From assembly GCA_028752905.1 (NCBI GenBank), contig JAQNBH010000013.1, positions 11,336,897 through 11,400,896 on the forward strand: 64,000 nt of DNA. Direction: 5' to 3'. The notes under the pieces are model-generated. The model saw only the letters and a list, made by a program, of their open reading frames with translations. It was not told the DNA's origin and searched no databases. Positions 21,185-33,230 of this stretch are shown in pieces (the first letter of the stretch is position 1; every line of letters begins with the position of its first letter). A program made the translations under genes and the position numbers. This stretch comes from Cladorhizidae sp. MBARI D1340-BT2 (Eukaryota > Porifera > Demospongiae > Poecilosclerida > Cladorhizidae).

Positions 21185-22368
21185 CACTTCATCTCACAGA
21201 TATTGCAGTGGAATTTTCCTTTGCACTTCTTGCACACCAAGTATCGACAAGTAGGATAATGACTTCCAGTTTTCCTGAGCCGTCCAAGATGGCATGAACA
21301 TATTGAACAGACACGCTTTGCTTTTAAGTCAAATTGTCTAACCCTCATGCATTCATAGAGTAACCTCTCACAGCTGAAAAACATATTAATTAAACACATC
21401 ACATCTTAATCATATATCTCGTGCATTGATCAGTTATTAATAAGTCAAGAGCAACTACGAATGATCTTTAGAACCAATCAATTTTGGATTGCTGATAGGT
21501 TATGAATGCATGCTATCATATCTTCTTATGAATAGGAAGGAATGCACACTAGCAACAGTTGTTGATGGAATGGAAACATTATTGAGAAATTATTTATTGA
21601 CCAAAATACATGAAAATGGTTGTCTGAATCTGGTTAATTTCACACATATTATACATACAGCCTTACTTATTTGAAAATATGATGCCTTGCACAGGATAGC
21701 AGGCTATGATCTACCACTATGTTGTGCTTTGATCCATCTAATCCTCAGCTGCCAAGACCAAAAAAAGTATTCCACAGATTCAAGTCTGGTCAAAATCAGC
21801 ACTGGACTGCTTGACTTTGATGATCTTGATGTGGCTGAAATAGAATGGCTTGTTACTGGAGATAGGCTTGTTTCTAAAGGTGTGTTGCCAATCGGTCTTC
21901 AAGATTGTCAACACGAGCAAGAATGTCAGACACACTGAAGTAATCAACAAACTCTAACTTGAGATAACATAGATACAAGGACTTCAACAATAGTCAATTT
22001 GAAATTTATAGCCTTCATCAGGAATAATCAAAAAGTATTCCTGATGAATGCTTGGAACATGGAGGGAGTAAATTTCAAGAGAAAATCCGTGGATTTTGTA
22101 TTTGTGTTAGTTAATGTTGCTGAGATCATCCCTGTAGCTAAACCACTATCACATCCTTAAACTTGTAATTCTGTCACCACTATTGCTAGACACACAATCA
22201 GTAGCTACATGTCACTAAACAAAGAGGAAAAAACTCGACTCCAAAGTGGGCTCAAAACATGCCTGCCGCATCACCAACTTACTCCAATAATTTCCTTCTC
22301 ACTTTCTCGAGGAATTCATCGTCTACCTTGGTATCACCCAGTGGTATCATCTTCTCAAGATTTTCCAT
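21185..22368 (-). pseudogene. 5' fragment of the Slp-like gene (exons 1 and 2), decayed
   Basis: Exon 1 (22368-22283) keeps its ATG, frame and GTAAGT donor. Exon 2 (21373-21185) keeps both splice sites, but in the finger SHCRTC has become SHYPTC, losing one zinc ligand, and the helix has changes (CERLLYECMRVRQFDLKAK). Downstream exons are absent: the next DNA is the retrotransposon LTR. It is a truncated duplicate with a damaged Rab-binding domain. Copy B has lost it to the piggyBac-associated replacement. Confidence 0.75.
22012..22055. other. Abutting inverted hammerhead-end remnants
   Basis: AGCCTTCATCAGGAATA and TATTCCTGATGAATGCT face each other across about 10 bases. Both carry the CTGATGA core string but lack the GAAA half. 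The first copy (8730) retains only one half. It looks like a collapsed foldback element. Confidence 0.45.
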
Positions 22369-22491
22369 ATTTTATAGCGTACTCTTCAGTTCCTAGACGC
22401 CAGCGCGCTGCGTTGGAGCCATGCGCACTGTAGATTTTGGCCACACCCCCTGTCATACGACGACTTGCCAAATTTGACGTGCTGGCGAGCT

Positions 22492-23529
22492 GCTTAATTA
22501 AATTTGACCTCAGGACCTGTAAGGAGGTTAGGCGGGAGGAAAACTTTCTCACAAAGGGTGTCTGGAGACTTGCGGCACTAAAATTGACGTTGAAAGTACT
22601 TATATTATTCCTGATGAAGGCTAGAGCATCTAGCTAGTGGAAATGTCTAGTTCAATTTGAGGTAATTTTAATAGTAAATTTGTGGTTCAAGGTAATCCAG
22701 ACCAAATCATTCATCGAGCTGAATGCCAAGCTAGTAAAACATGATGTGGATCTTGTAGTTGTTGATGTAGAAGACTTTTATATTGACATACTGTTGGTCG
22801 AGAGAAATCTTCTAAGAAAAACGATGGTCTTCATTTTTTGTGTGAACATGAATACGATGCACGCTCTTATCAAGCAGTGCTTAGTTTAATGCATTCTGTA
22901 GAACGAAAAATCATATTTTACATCACACAAGCTCAATTCCATTGACTTTGTGATATTTTCGCCGATTGGAAGGTACCTGATGTTCTTTAAACATACTTGT
23001 TCTTGTTTCTGCTTAATTAAATTTGACCTCAGGACCTGTAAGGAATAATCTTCAGATTAGGCGGGAGGAAAACTTTCTCACGAAAGGTGTCTGGAGACTT
23101 GCGGCATACAAAATTGACGTTCAAAGTACCTATATTCCTGATGAAGGCTAGAGCATCTAGCTAGTGGAAATGTCTAGTTCAATTTGAGGTAATTTTAATA
23201 GTAAATTTGTGGTTCAAGGTAATCCAGACCAAATCATTCATCGAGCTGCATGCAAAGCTATTAAAACATGTGGATCTTGTAGTTGTTGATGTACAAGACT
23301 TTTATATTGACATACTGTTGGTCGAGAGAAATCTTCTAAGAAAAACGATGGTCTTCATTTTTTGTGTGAACAGGAATACGATGCACGCTCTTATCAAGCA
23401 GTGCTTAGTTTAATGCATTCTGTAGAACGAAAAATTATATTTTACATCAGAGAATGAACCACAAGCTCAATTCCATTGACTTTGTGATATTTTCACCGAT
23501 TGGAAGGTACCTGATGTTCTTTAAACATA
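22492..23529. repeat. Direct tandem duplication, period 519 bp
   Basis: GCTTAATTAAATTTGACCTC occurs at 22492 and 23011, and the following 500 bases match with few changes. Each half has a hammerhead-like end and a plus-strand frame of about 68 codons (22680-22889, 23207-23413) of unknown meaning. The first copy at 10100-10600 has one unit. Confidence 0.85.
22605..22653 (+). other. Hammerhead-like motif, imperfect
   Basis: CTGATGA (22611-22617) and GAAATGTC (22640-22647) flank a segment that can form a 6-bp hairpin (GCTAGA with TCTAGC), but five extra bases separate it from GAAA and stem I does not pair. A second copy is at 23138-23174. It is probably inactive but from the same repeat family as 965-1990. 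Confidence 0.4.
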
Positions 23530-23617
23530 CAGTACTTGTTCTTGTTTCAAATTCAGTTAGGAAGCACGATGAAGTCCAGTGTGTAACAAAACCACCTGTC
23601 TAGATATATGCAGGGCA

Positions 23618-23989
23618 TCATATAGATGAAAATACATATACTGTGAAAATTGCAACGCTTCCTTCTGACATGTGACATTTTGAAGAACAGGCATCTTTCC
23701 TCTTGTTAAAGCTCATAAGCAATCCACATGTGTGGATATCTGCAAAGTAAGTGCAAGGAGAGAAACATTCATGCAAGTACACGGCATTGTTGCACCTAGA
23801 GTCACACCACACCCACATTTGTTGACACATGAAGCACGGCTTATGTTTAGGCCATGATTGCCACTGTCGCTGCAGAAAATTATGGCTGTCACTTGATAAG
23901 CACTGAACAGAATTAGTCATGTTCATGTTTGGTGGCTGGTTGCAAAATGGCTTAAGGCAGCGCATCTTCTGCTGGTGAGAGCCTTTCAT
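23618..23989 (-). CDS. Unassigned Cys/Trp-rich frame
   Basis: A 123-codon frame, also open in copy B (51832-52203) but broken by stops in the first internal copy (10786-11097 region). It contains PCFMCQQMWVWCDSRC and YLHECFSPCTYFADIHTC: CxxC, CxxxC and CxxxC pairs with a late His. The spacing faintly resembles the C-terminal cysteine-rich domain of piggyBac transposases, but no transposase core is seen on this strand upstream. It may be an exon or chance. Confidence 0.3.
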   Translation of the reverse strand: MKGSHQQKMRCLKPFCNQPPNMNMTNSVQCLSSDSHNFLQRQWQSWPKHKPCFMCQQMWVWCDSRCNNAVYLHECFSPCTYFADIHTCGLLMSFNKRKDACSSKCHMSEGSVAIFTVYVFSSI

Positions 23990-24486
23990 ATGGAGCCATC
24001 TTTTCTGAAATAACCATCTTCATCCATCTCATATCTTCAACTGTGGACATCTTTGTGCCACAATATACAATTTGCAGACAACTCCATCCAATGCCTCTTC
24101 AGTTAGTTCTCTTGGTGTCCAGATTTTTCAGTGTCTCAATACAAACCTGTACGACAGCAAACCAATTGAAGAAACACTAAGTTTTAGATGACCATCTGTT
24201 TCTGACCAGCTCAAGTTAAAAATGATGTGTTCTCACATAGTTCTTGAAACCTCATCACAGCGAGTGAAAAACCTCAGTGTCTGAGGAATAGATAGTATTT
24301 TGTTGGCATTATCAATGGCATGGAGCAACAGATTTGTATTGGCTTCTTCTTAGTTGCTCTTGAGGTGGATTAATTCCTTGTAATTTGCTATACATCTTGC
24401 CCCCTTACAATCACCATTTTTCGTGATTGTTCATGCACCATTAAAAGGATCAAATAATTCTTCCTTACTTGAAACACATACATTTA

Positions 24487-24789
24487 TCACAACTTTATCT
24501 GTTCAGCTGCAAACGGTAATCTTGGGACAAGAAAAAAATTCTGCTTATGATATTTTAGGCTGATATTTGGTTTAGAATTACAGAAGCAAACAAGCTTATG
24601 CTTTGTTAGGCATTTCCCATTTAGGTTTCCTGATGTAACAATCATATAATTCCCATGTAATTTATAAGCTCCATTTCTTCTTAGGACACCATAGAGTAAT
24701 TCTATACTCTCAGCAACAATGATATTGTCTGTGGAGGTGACCTTTATCCTATACTGACATGACAGACTTTTCCTCGCTATCCTTGCCAA
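24487..24789 (-). CDS. Unassigned frame of 100 codons
   Basis: Open in both copies (also 52701-53003, differing by one residue). It includes YRIKVTSTDNIIVAESIELL and YGVLRRNGAYKLHGNYMIV. Composition is protein-like, but I recognise no family, and the first internal copy (11690-11860) is disrupted. Possibly a remnant exon. Confidence 0.25.
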   Translation of the reverse strand: MARIARKSLSCQYRIKVTSTDNIIVAESIELLYGVLRRNGAYKLHGNYMIVTSGNLNGKCLTKHKLVCFCNSKPNISLKYHKQNFFLVPRLPFAAEQIKL

Positions 24790-25123
24790 ATAGATTAGTC
24801 AGTGTCTGTGCATTAGAGTAGGCTTTCCAGTGATTCTCTTGTGACTCTCTGTTATGGCAGTTGAAAGACCACAGTGATTTGTGTGTGTGTTCTGTAAAAG
24901 CTCAACCATCTGTTGCACTTCTCCCACTAGCTATATTAGTTCTGGTCAATGAGGAAAACGTTTATGGGTACACTTCAATTGAACGTTTTTTGACCAGTCC
25001 TCCAGAGGTATTGATTGCATGCTTTATATGCTATGACATTACATTATGTCATCAGAAAAAGGATGTATGTAACATCATATATGAAAAATGTGAGGTGTAT
25101 ATAATTATACTCCCTTGTTAAAA

Positions 25124-25620
25124 AGTGTCAGTGCTTCAACTCCCATCCTCCTAACCATAAAGCAAGCCACAACTTCTGCGGCAGCTATGGTACACAAGAG
25201 TTTACCATAATCTTCATATAAAAATAAACCATTTGAGTTTGGGTCTGAGGCATTTAAGCTTTAGTTAGATAGCTTGATACAAACACAGTTTCATCCGGTA
25301 GCTATTTTTAACATGAATCCCTAGTGTGATCACTTCAATGGACACTCCATGCCCTGCCATCAACCAACCATCATGCTGCCTTCTTGTATATTCACAAAAA
25401 AATATTGTTCAATTTTAACTGTTATTTCGAAATTATTTCAAAATTTTTTATCCTGCAAGGTTGCAGTTTTGGCAACATTCTTTTTTAATTCTTTGTGATT
25501 TCACCATATATGCACAAGAAACATTATTGAACAATTCTTGCAAAGACAAAAGTTTTTCCTTCAGTAGCTAGCTCTAAAGTGATGTATGCAATTGCCATGT
25601 TCAATTAGACCAATCTTTAT
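25124..25620. repeat. Single diverged copy of the 530-bp unit
   Basis: It matches the units at 12213-14338 in order but with many substitutions and small deletions, confirming one unit as the ancestral state. Confidence 0.75.
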
Positions 25621-26626
25621 GATCTGTCCATAACGTGGCCTTTTTCTGACACCACTGCTGGTTTCAATATTCAAATATCAAAGTTTATAAAATGCAATTA
25701 GCTTCAGAAAATGATTAGAACACACACTTTTAAATGACCAATGGGTATCTGACCGATTCAGCTTGGTTTTAACAAATTAATCCAATATGGTGCTCCCCCT
25801 GTCTCATGTGCTAGAGGATCAACATGATTTCAAGCATTAAAATATGATTAAACTGGTTGTGGTCAACATGCTTTCTCACTCTTTTGACCAGTCAATCCAA
25901 TACAGGTGTTTGTTTGGATTCTATTGCAGACCCAGTTGGAAGGAACAACTGCAAATGATGTTTGTCTAGAGCTACAAAATCTGAGAGAACTTATCTGGTA
26001 TGAGTTTATGAATGTGTAAGTTTGGGATTGCCTTGGGCAACATATTGGCAGTAAAGTAGAAGAACCAAGGACACCAAATTTACAACAGTGTGCCTATTAT
26101 ACAAATATATAATAGGACATATCAGCATTCTGCATTTCAGAAACTGCACAATCCTAGGCTTCAACTGCCATCATACCTTTTTTCCATGTTTGCCAAAGAT
26201 AAATGTGATGGTGGCAGTTTCTAATGACTTGGTTGCAAGTGGTGGTGGTGGTAGATATATTATTATTGATTTAATTACTAGCTAACAATTATAATGCTGC
26301 TAAGACAGCTCCAGTTGCAGGCTGATTTTTGGACTTTTCTTTTCTGTTGTTTTTTACAATAGAATAATTAATATTTCAACTAAAAAAATTCTGAAAACAA
26401 AAGGTTTTACATTATATAATTAAACCATGATAATTTTTTTTTGACAAAGAGTTTGATTATCATTTGAAAAGGAAATTTTCCAAGAGTTAAAAAAAATTTA
26501 TTAAAAACTTGGAAGTGATTATTAATAAAATCTACTCTTAGTGTTGCTATTCACGTCAACATAATGTAGTTTTTAAATTGTTTTTGTGATTGTTCTTACT
26601 TTTGTCATTTATTAATGTTGCTATTA

Positions 26627-26719
26627 TTATTATTATCATCATTATTATTATAGTTGTTGTTGTTGATGTTGTTTTATTTTTGTTGTTGATGTTGTTATTA
26701 TTAATAGTAGTAGTAGTAG

Positions 26720-26784
<65 letters not shown>

Positions 26785-26879
26785 TATTATTATTATTTGT
26801 TGTTGATGTTGTTGCTGTGGCTGTTGCTATTGCTGTTGCTGTTGCTATTCCTGTTGCTGTTGCTGTAGCTGTTGCTGTA

Positions 26880-26930
<51 letters not shown>

Positions 26931-27560
26931 ATTGCTGTTGCTATTGCTGTTGCTATTGCTGTTGCTATTGCTGTTGCTATTGCTGTTGCTATTGCTGTTG
27001 CTATTGCTGTTGCTATTGCTGTTGCTATTGCTGTTGCTATTGCTGTTGCTATTGCTGTTGCTATTGCTGTTGCTATTGCTGTTGCTATTGCTGTTGCTAT
27101 TGCTGTTGCTATTGCTGTTGCTATTGCTGTTGCTATTGCTGTTGCTATTGCTGTTGCTATTGCTGTTGCTATTGCGGTTGCTATTGCTGTTGCTATTGCT
27201 CTTGCTATTGCTGTTGCTATTGCTGTTGCTATTGCTGTTGCTATTGCTGTTGCTATTGCTGTTGCTATTGTTACTACTATTGTTACTAGTATTGTTACTA
27301 ATATTGTTACTACTATTGTTACTAGTATTATTACACTATTGTTACTACTATTGTTACTACTATTGTTACTACTATTGTTACTAGTATTGTTACTACTATT
27401 GTTACTTACTATTGTTACTAGTATTGTTACTAGTATTGTTACTACTATTGTTACTACTATTGTTACTAGTATTGTTACTACTATTGTTACTAATATTGTT
27501 ACTACTATTATTACTACTATTATTACTACTATTATTACTACTATTATTATTATTATTGAT
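26627..27560. repeat. Compound microsatellite: ATT, GTTGCTATTGCT and GTTACTACTATT
   Basis: An (ATT)n tract is followed by about 450 bp of GTTGCT/ATTGCT hexamers in a 12-bp higher-order alternation, then about 280 bp of GTTACTACTATT-type units. Long Ala-Val-Ala-Ile or poly-Leu frames are by-products; no start context or splice sites support a gene. Copy B (54827-55722) differs in internal pattern. Confidence 0.95.
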
Positions 27561-27582
27561 TGTTGATCCAGATTGATGTGAA

Positions 27583-27722
27583 TGAAGAAAGAAAAAGAAG
27601 AAAGAAAAGGAAGAAAGAAAAGGAAGAAAGAATAGGAAGGAAGGAAGAAAAGGAAGAAAGAAAGAAAGAAAAGAAAGAAAGAAAGAAAAGGAAGAAAGAA
27701 AGAAAAGAAAGAGAAGAGGAAA
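27583..27722. repeat. Polypurine GAAAG tract
   Basis: About 140 bases of almost pure A/G on the plus strand built from GAAAGAAAAGGAA units. Such mirror-like purine runs can form triplex (H-) DNA. Confidence 0.9.
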
Positions 27723-28479
27723 TGAAGAGAATCCCTGAGATTTGTTTATCTAGATTGATATGAACGAAGAGGGATCCCTGAGATTTGATATTGTGTTGAT
27801 CTGAATGAAGAGGAAATGTAGAGGATCATATCTGCTTCAACAGTCAGAAGTTGTCCAGGAGAAGGAAACTAAACATATGTAAAGTTGGAATGCCTGGCCA
27901 TAAATGTTTATATTGTGCCTGTTACAACAATGGCTAATTGGAATGTAAAAATGTTGACAAAACTTTAGATATCTGACGAAGATTGCAGTTGAGGCATTTG
28001 GCACTAGACTAAAATTAAAGAAAGCCCTTGAAGTTGATAGACTATTGGGGCTCATCTTGTTACCAAATACAACTTCACAAAACACTATATACCATTATGT
28101 CTAAAAAGTACATTGCCTGATGCTCTCTCACATATGAACAATATGTCATAGAGAAAATGGAGAGCAATTTGAGGTATCTTTAAGTATGGACTTGTTTTAT
28201 CCTTAATTAGCTGATCAGGGCCGATTTGATGTGTGATTATGGAGTTTTAGTTATTATTATTGTCTTTCTGACATATTTTTTCTTTTTATGACATCTCACT
28301 CAAATAAATCTTTTCTTTGCAATATAATATAATATACAAACATTGAATAAATAAAAGGTGTAATTTTAATGGCATTTAAGCAATAGTAACTATTTCTTAA
28401 CATTCATATCTAATCAAATATCTTAAAACATAATGGAGTATAATGTTGTGGTCATTTACATCATTTCTTTTAGGTGGTG
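27723..28479. other. No gene seen
   Basis: It begins with two related copies of a GAGATTTG..T...GATTGATATGAACGAAGAG-like sequence (27738-27820), then AT-rich DNA. No supported exon. Confidence 0.4.
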
Positions 28480-29640
28480 GAAGTGGTGTCAATTGAGTTA
28501 GAAGTAGAGGTAGTTGCAATAGTGGAAGTGGTTCTTGGAAGTTGCAGAAGCAATGCCAGTGTAGAACTTGAGGCAATGATGAGAGCAATGACAATGGCGG
28601 TGGTTTATTGGTAGCAGAGATATCAGTTGGTGGTAACAATGAACAATGGTATTTATTTACTATTATAGTGGCCAAGTTGACAACTTTGGCAGTGATGGTA
28701 ATGGTGGCATGATGGCAGGTAAGTCAATTTGTGGTGGCAGTGCTGCCAATTCTCGAAGTAGTGGCAGTGGAGCTAGTGGTGGCAGTTGGGATGGAGTTTT
28801 TTTGCGGTAGTGATAGTAGAGGAGCAGTGAAGCAGTGATGTTAATGTTTGTTGTTATCTTAGAGCAATCTTGAGTGGAATTGCAGCAAGTAGTGGCGGTA
28901 GTGATATATCTATTCTAAGTAGTGGTGGTAATCACAGAGAAACTGTGGTGGCAATGAAGAAGTGGTGGCAAAGAAGCGAGGCTGTGGTGGGATTAATGGT
29001 TAAGTTGTGCTAGTGGTTGCACAAGCGGCAGTGGAGCAAGTGGCGATATAGGTGGTCCAACTAATGGTTTTTGTTGGCAGTGATAGAATGAAGCAGGTGA
29101 AATAGTGGTATCAATAGTTGGCAGTAGTGATAGTCGAATTGGTGGCAATGGAGTTAGTCATGGTGGCAGTGGTGGTAGAGGTGTTGGCATTAATAGTGAT
29201 GGTGGTGATAGAACAGAAGCAGATGAAATAGTGGTATCAATAGTGGCTGTAGTGCCAGTCAAGCCAGTAGTAGCAATGGATCTAGTCACGGCAGTCGTGG
29301 TAGAGGAATTGGCTTTGATAGTGGTGGCAGTGATAGAACAGAAGCAGGTGAAATATTGGTATCAATATTGGTTGTAGTGACAGTCAAGCCAGTGGTAGCA
29401 ATGGAGCTAGTCAAGGCAGTGGTAGAGGAATTGGCTTTGATAGTGGTGGTAGTGATGGCAGCGAGACAGTGATAGCAGTAAAGTAGTGATGGTGGGGTAA
29501 CGATTTTCTTCCAGTGGTTACAGTAGTGATGATAGAAGCAACTTATGGTGGCTGTAGTGTTAGAGGAATTGGTAAAGATGTTAAAGAAGCATTGATGGCA
29601 TAGAAGCAGACTGGAAGTAGTCATGCAAGTTTCTGATGGC
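28480..29640. repeat. GTGG/GTAGTGG cryptic-simple region with a minisatellite
   Basis: A long plus-strand G-rich region of degenerate GTGGTAGTGGCAGTG steps. Within it, units starting GATAGAA at 29082, 29217 and 29332 (spacing 135 and 115 bp) form a three-unit minisatellite ending near 29455. Open frames here (29105-29377) are Gly/Ser/Val-rich and not gene-like. The 29-kb copies join in this region. Confidence 0.75.
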
Positions 29641-30610
29641 GGTGGAATCAATGGTATCAGGGAGCAGTTGTGTTATGTTGAGTAATGGTTGTTATGATCA
29701 TGAGAGGAACATGTAGTGGTAGTGTTGGTTAGATATATTATAATAAGATTAAATACAAGCCAACTGTCGAAATGAATTTATTCCAACTTGATCTCTGTAC
29801 TGTCTAGTTGTTGGTATGGGTGTTCTGGGTGAGAAGAGGGACATCTCGAGTTGATGGGTATATTTTTTCCTCTTCTCTTTTTTTGAAGATGGACTGATTC
29901 ATTCGGATGATTGGGTTGCATTGGAGGTGTAGATGATGATTGGGATTTCTCATACTAAACATGTAAAAATTAATATTTGAAATCTTAAATTAAAGAAAAC
30001 AAGTTTTGTTACATAATATTTGAAAATTCAGATTTAAAATTTGAGAAATATGGCAAGTGGTGGTTGTTTGAGAAATGTGCATACAATGACAGAGCATTGC
30101 TATTCATGTAAACACAAAATGTAATTAAAACATTTCTCTATGGATATTCTATAAGCCTGATTTCTTATTTTTATACAGAAAACTTAATGACTAAGGCAAA
30201 ACTAGTTTCAATACATAGTAGTCATGCACACAGCCTTTCTACCTAAAGAGGGTATAAAAACTGATTGTGGCCAATTAGTGCTTAGTAATGATGGTATTTA
30301 TATAATACTGTGCTATCTACCATTACAATATCCTTAATAATGAACTTGACATTTACTCTCTTGATGTTTAGAGTAGATGCTCTAGCATCGCTATTAGCAT
30401 ATATTTTGTAGTCGTACAAAGACACGTGCTGAGAAGAGCATAATTAATTTGGGCCAAATTGGTTGCAGAGTCTAGGAATGTTCCTTGTATGTATGGATAG
30501 GTTTACAGTTCTACCCATATATATATTATATATGTGTATATACTCAATGAACTCTCAGTTGACATAATAAGTTTAAAATCACCCTCTCAATAATCAACTT
30601 CAAATTGTAT

Positions 30611-30654
30611 TCACTCGACGTTTCGAATAGTACTCTAGCCTTCATCAGGAATAA
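30611..30654 (-). ncRNA. Hammerhead-like motif, copy B left end
   Basis: CTGATGA, GAAACGTC and the 6-bp stem I are as at 1002-1046, but stem II reads GGCTAG with CTATTC and has one C-T mismatch. Confidence 0.5.
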
Positions 30655-30948
30655 TGCTCTATGCCAGTGGCTCCACCACATGCCAGTACACATGCCTAGC
30701 ACATGCACCAGATGTAAAAAAAAGAATGGGATAAAGAAACTGCTAGGGAAGGCATCGGCCTAGCATGAAAGTGAAAGCAGTTAAATCGAGACTGTGGAGT
30801 GGACTTGCTTTGCTGCTGGGGAGCTACTATAAAGAGGCTGAGCTTGAACCCAGGATCACCATAATTGCTCTTTTATTTATCATTATCATATTTATTTTAT
30901 TATTTATTTATTATCTGTTTATTATTTAAATTTTATTTAGTAGTATAT

Positions 30949-31114
<166 letters not shown>

Positions 31115-31496
31115 ATAATAATTATTATTATTATTATTGTCATTATTATTAATTATCATCATCATCATCATCATCATCATTATTATTATTATTATTATTA
31201 TTTTGTTTTGTTTATTATATTATTTATTTATATATATATTTTTTTTTTATTTTTTTAATATTTTTTTAAAATTTATTATGCATTTATTAATTATTTGTTT
31301 ATCATTTATGTACATTTTTATTTGTTTATTATTTATGTACATTTTTATTTGTTTATTATTTATGTACATTTTTATTTGTTTATTATTTATGTACATTTTT
31401 ATTTACATCTGGTGCACATGCTATGCAAATGTACTGGCACATGATGGATAGCTAGCTACCGGTATAGAGCTGGCTCACGTGAACATTAGCATCTCA

Positions 31497-31541
31497 TTAT
31501 TCCTGATGAAGGCTAGAGAATCCAGTTGAAAAGTCGAGTGA
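31497..31541 (+). ncRNA. Hammerhead-like motif, copy B right end
   Basis: The CTGATGA core is intact (31503-31509), unlike copy A. GAAAAGTC and a weak stem II remain, and stem I pairs over 6 bp. Confidence 0.45.
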
Positions 31542-31578
31542 GTACAATTTGAAGTTGATTATTGAGAAGGTAATTTTA

Positions 31579-33230
31579 TCATATATATATGTAGATAAAA
31601 TGATTAGATTATGTAACACACAGAATACTTATACTCTTTGATGGTCAGCACAAGAATACTTATTACGCATCTTTGACCCTAGGCATATTCAAAAGGATAT
31701 CTGCCAGTCTAAGGCCCACAAGCAACTCTATAGCATAGAGCAATCAATAAATATGCATAGATAGGGTTTAGCTATAAACAGAAAAGAAATCGCTAGCCAG
31801 TGAACAAGATCAATGGCTCTTCTAAGCTTTAGCTACCTACCTTAGCATCGAAATGCTATTTATCAATTTTATATCCAGACAGAACAATAATCTCAGAAAT
31901 AATTCCAATTTTTTCCCGGTAAATATTATCATAGATGACGTAGTACTTATTAGGGTCACACCCATTCATTGTTAGAAAAATTTGCATTTAGTATCTGGCT
32001 GGTAGTGGTGATTAACCAAGGGAGTGGTGACAAAGTTCTGCTTGTGTCTTCCTCTACCAAGCAGAGCCACCAAGAAAGTTAAAATGATCTAGCTCTAGAT
32101 AGCTAACTGATCAAACTATTATTATTTCCTAAAAGAAGCCCAGAATTGCTACCTAGCTAGCTCTAATAGAATACTAGCTATTAATTTTACTCGAGCTAAT
32201 ATACCTAACTGCTCATGTACGTCCTTCAGCCTATTATAATTATCTATAATTATTGACACATCTCTATTCCACATTGTCACATGGTTATGTAGAGTTAATA
32301 ACAAAGTAATAGAATATATTATGCCTGACCACAAAGGTTCAGCTACAGCATATTACAGAGGACATTCAACAGTCTAAGCATTTCTACACCACAAAAGCAT
32401 ATTTATAGCCTTTCACTAGGTGGTAAGTTTGCCAAAGAAACAGATTGGCCATACAGTAACTAGCTAGGTAGTGACTAACAATGTAAGAGGTTGATGTTAC
32501 TGCTAGCTTGTCCTAGTATCAATGTGGTAGGTTTTATCATTGAACAGCAAATCTTGGCTGCGCTGGTACCAAATATTCGGTAGTAGACAACTTAATGCAT
32601 ATTAGCTCACCCCCATTCTTCTGTCAGCAGAATGCCCAGAAGAGATTGGTATCCAGCACAATCTTCTCACTTTTTAAAAGAAACAGAGCTATCACAGAAG
32701 GTAAGATGATCTATTGTTAGGTAACTAATAGACTATCAACTGCCTGACAGTTCCTTCTAGAAGCTCAAATTGCGAGTTCTAAACTACTTTGTTCTTAATT
32801 ACAATTATGACCATGAGCTAGGCAGCAAGCTTATATAGAATGCTGGTAGTTAGTTTTATTGTGGCTAAACTCATTATATCTAAATCGTATCAGATGATAG
32901 TTTGTTGAAAGAAATTGGTTTATGATAAATTTTATCTTACCTCCAAATGCAGGTGAATATGTTCTGAACAAAGAGATTCTGTAAAACCAGTTCTTCAAAT
33001 GAAAAATTATTGCTGTTAAATTGAAATAACCTGCGCAATCAGGAACAAATCTAGAGGATTGAACTGAACTGAAAGTGGGTGTGGCAAGAAGCCAGATAAC
33101 TGCGACAGGAGGGTAGCTGAAAACTATAATGAGGAGAAGTTGTTTGTTCTTTGGAAGGTCAAAGAAGCTACACTGCCACTAGGCTACTGATAGACACAAT
33201 AGCATTGGTTGTCATCCACATTACCCTAGA
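31579..33230. other. Unassigned DNA, copy B of 1991-3600
   Basis: Same exon-like pieces as in copy A, including an ATG-starting minus-strand frame at 32149-32334 with TMWNRDVSIIIDNYNRLKDV. No recognised gene. Confidence 0.3.

Larger units (their letters stand above)
21081..26515. repeat. Older, diverged duplicate of 7713-15226
   Basis: It starts at GTCAC, as 7713 does, and carries in the same order the zinc-finger exon, exon 1, the TTTGACCTCAGGACCTG region, the Cys/Trp-rich frame region, a 530-bp-type unit and the stretch ending AACTTGG. It lacks the MADF insertion and is much more diverged than copy A is from copy B, so it is an earlier duplication. Confidence 0.85.

Noticed and set aside
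26817..27566. 249-codon Ala-Val-Ala-Ile frame (and a 407-codon frame at 54765-55988 on the minus strand)
   Set aside because: They arise from GTTGCTATTGCT and GTTACT repeats; every frame is open because the repeat contains no stop codon.
28480..29650. CRISPR-like or coding interpretation of the regularly spaced GATAGAACAGAAGC repeats
   Set aside because: Units of 115-135 bp contain degenerate GTGG steps rather than short identical repeats with unique spacers, and the context is eukaryotic.
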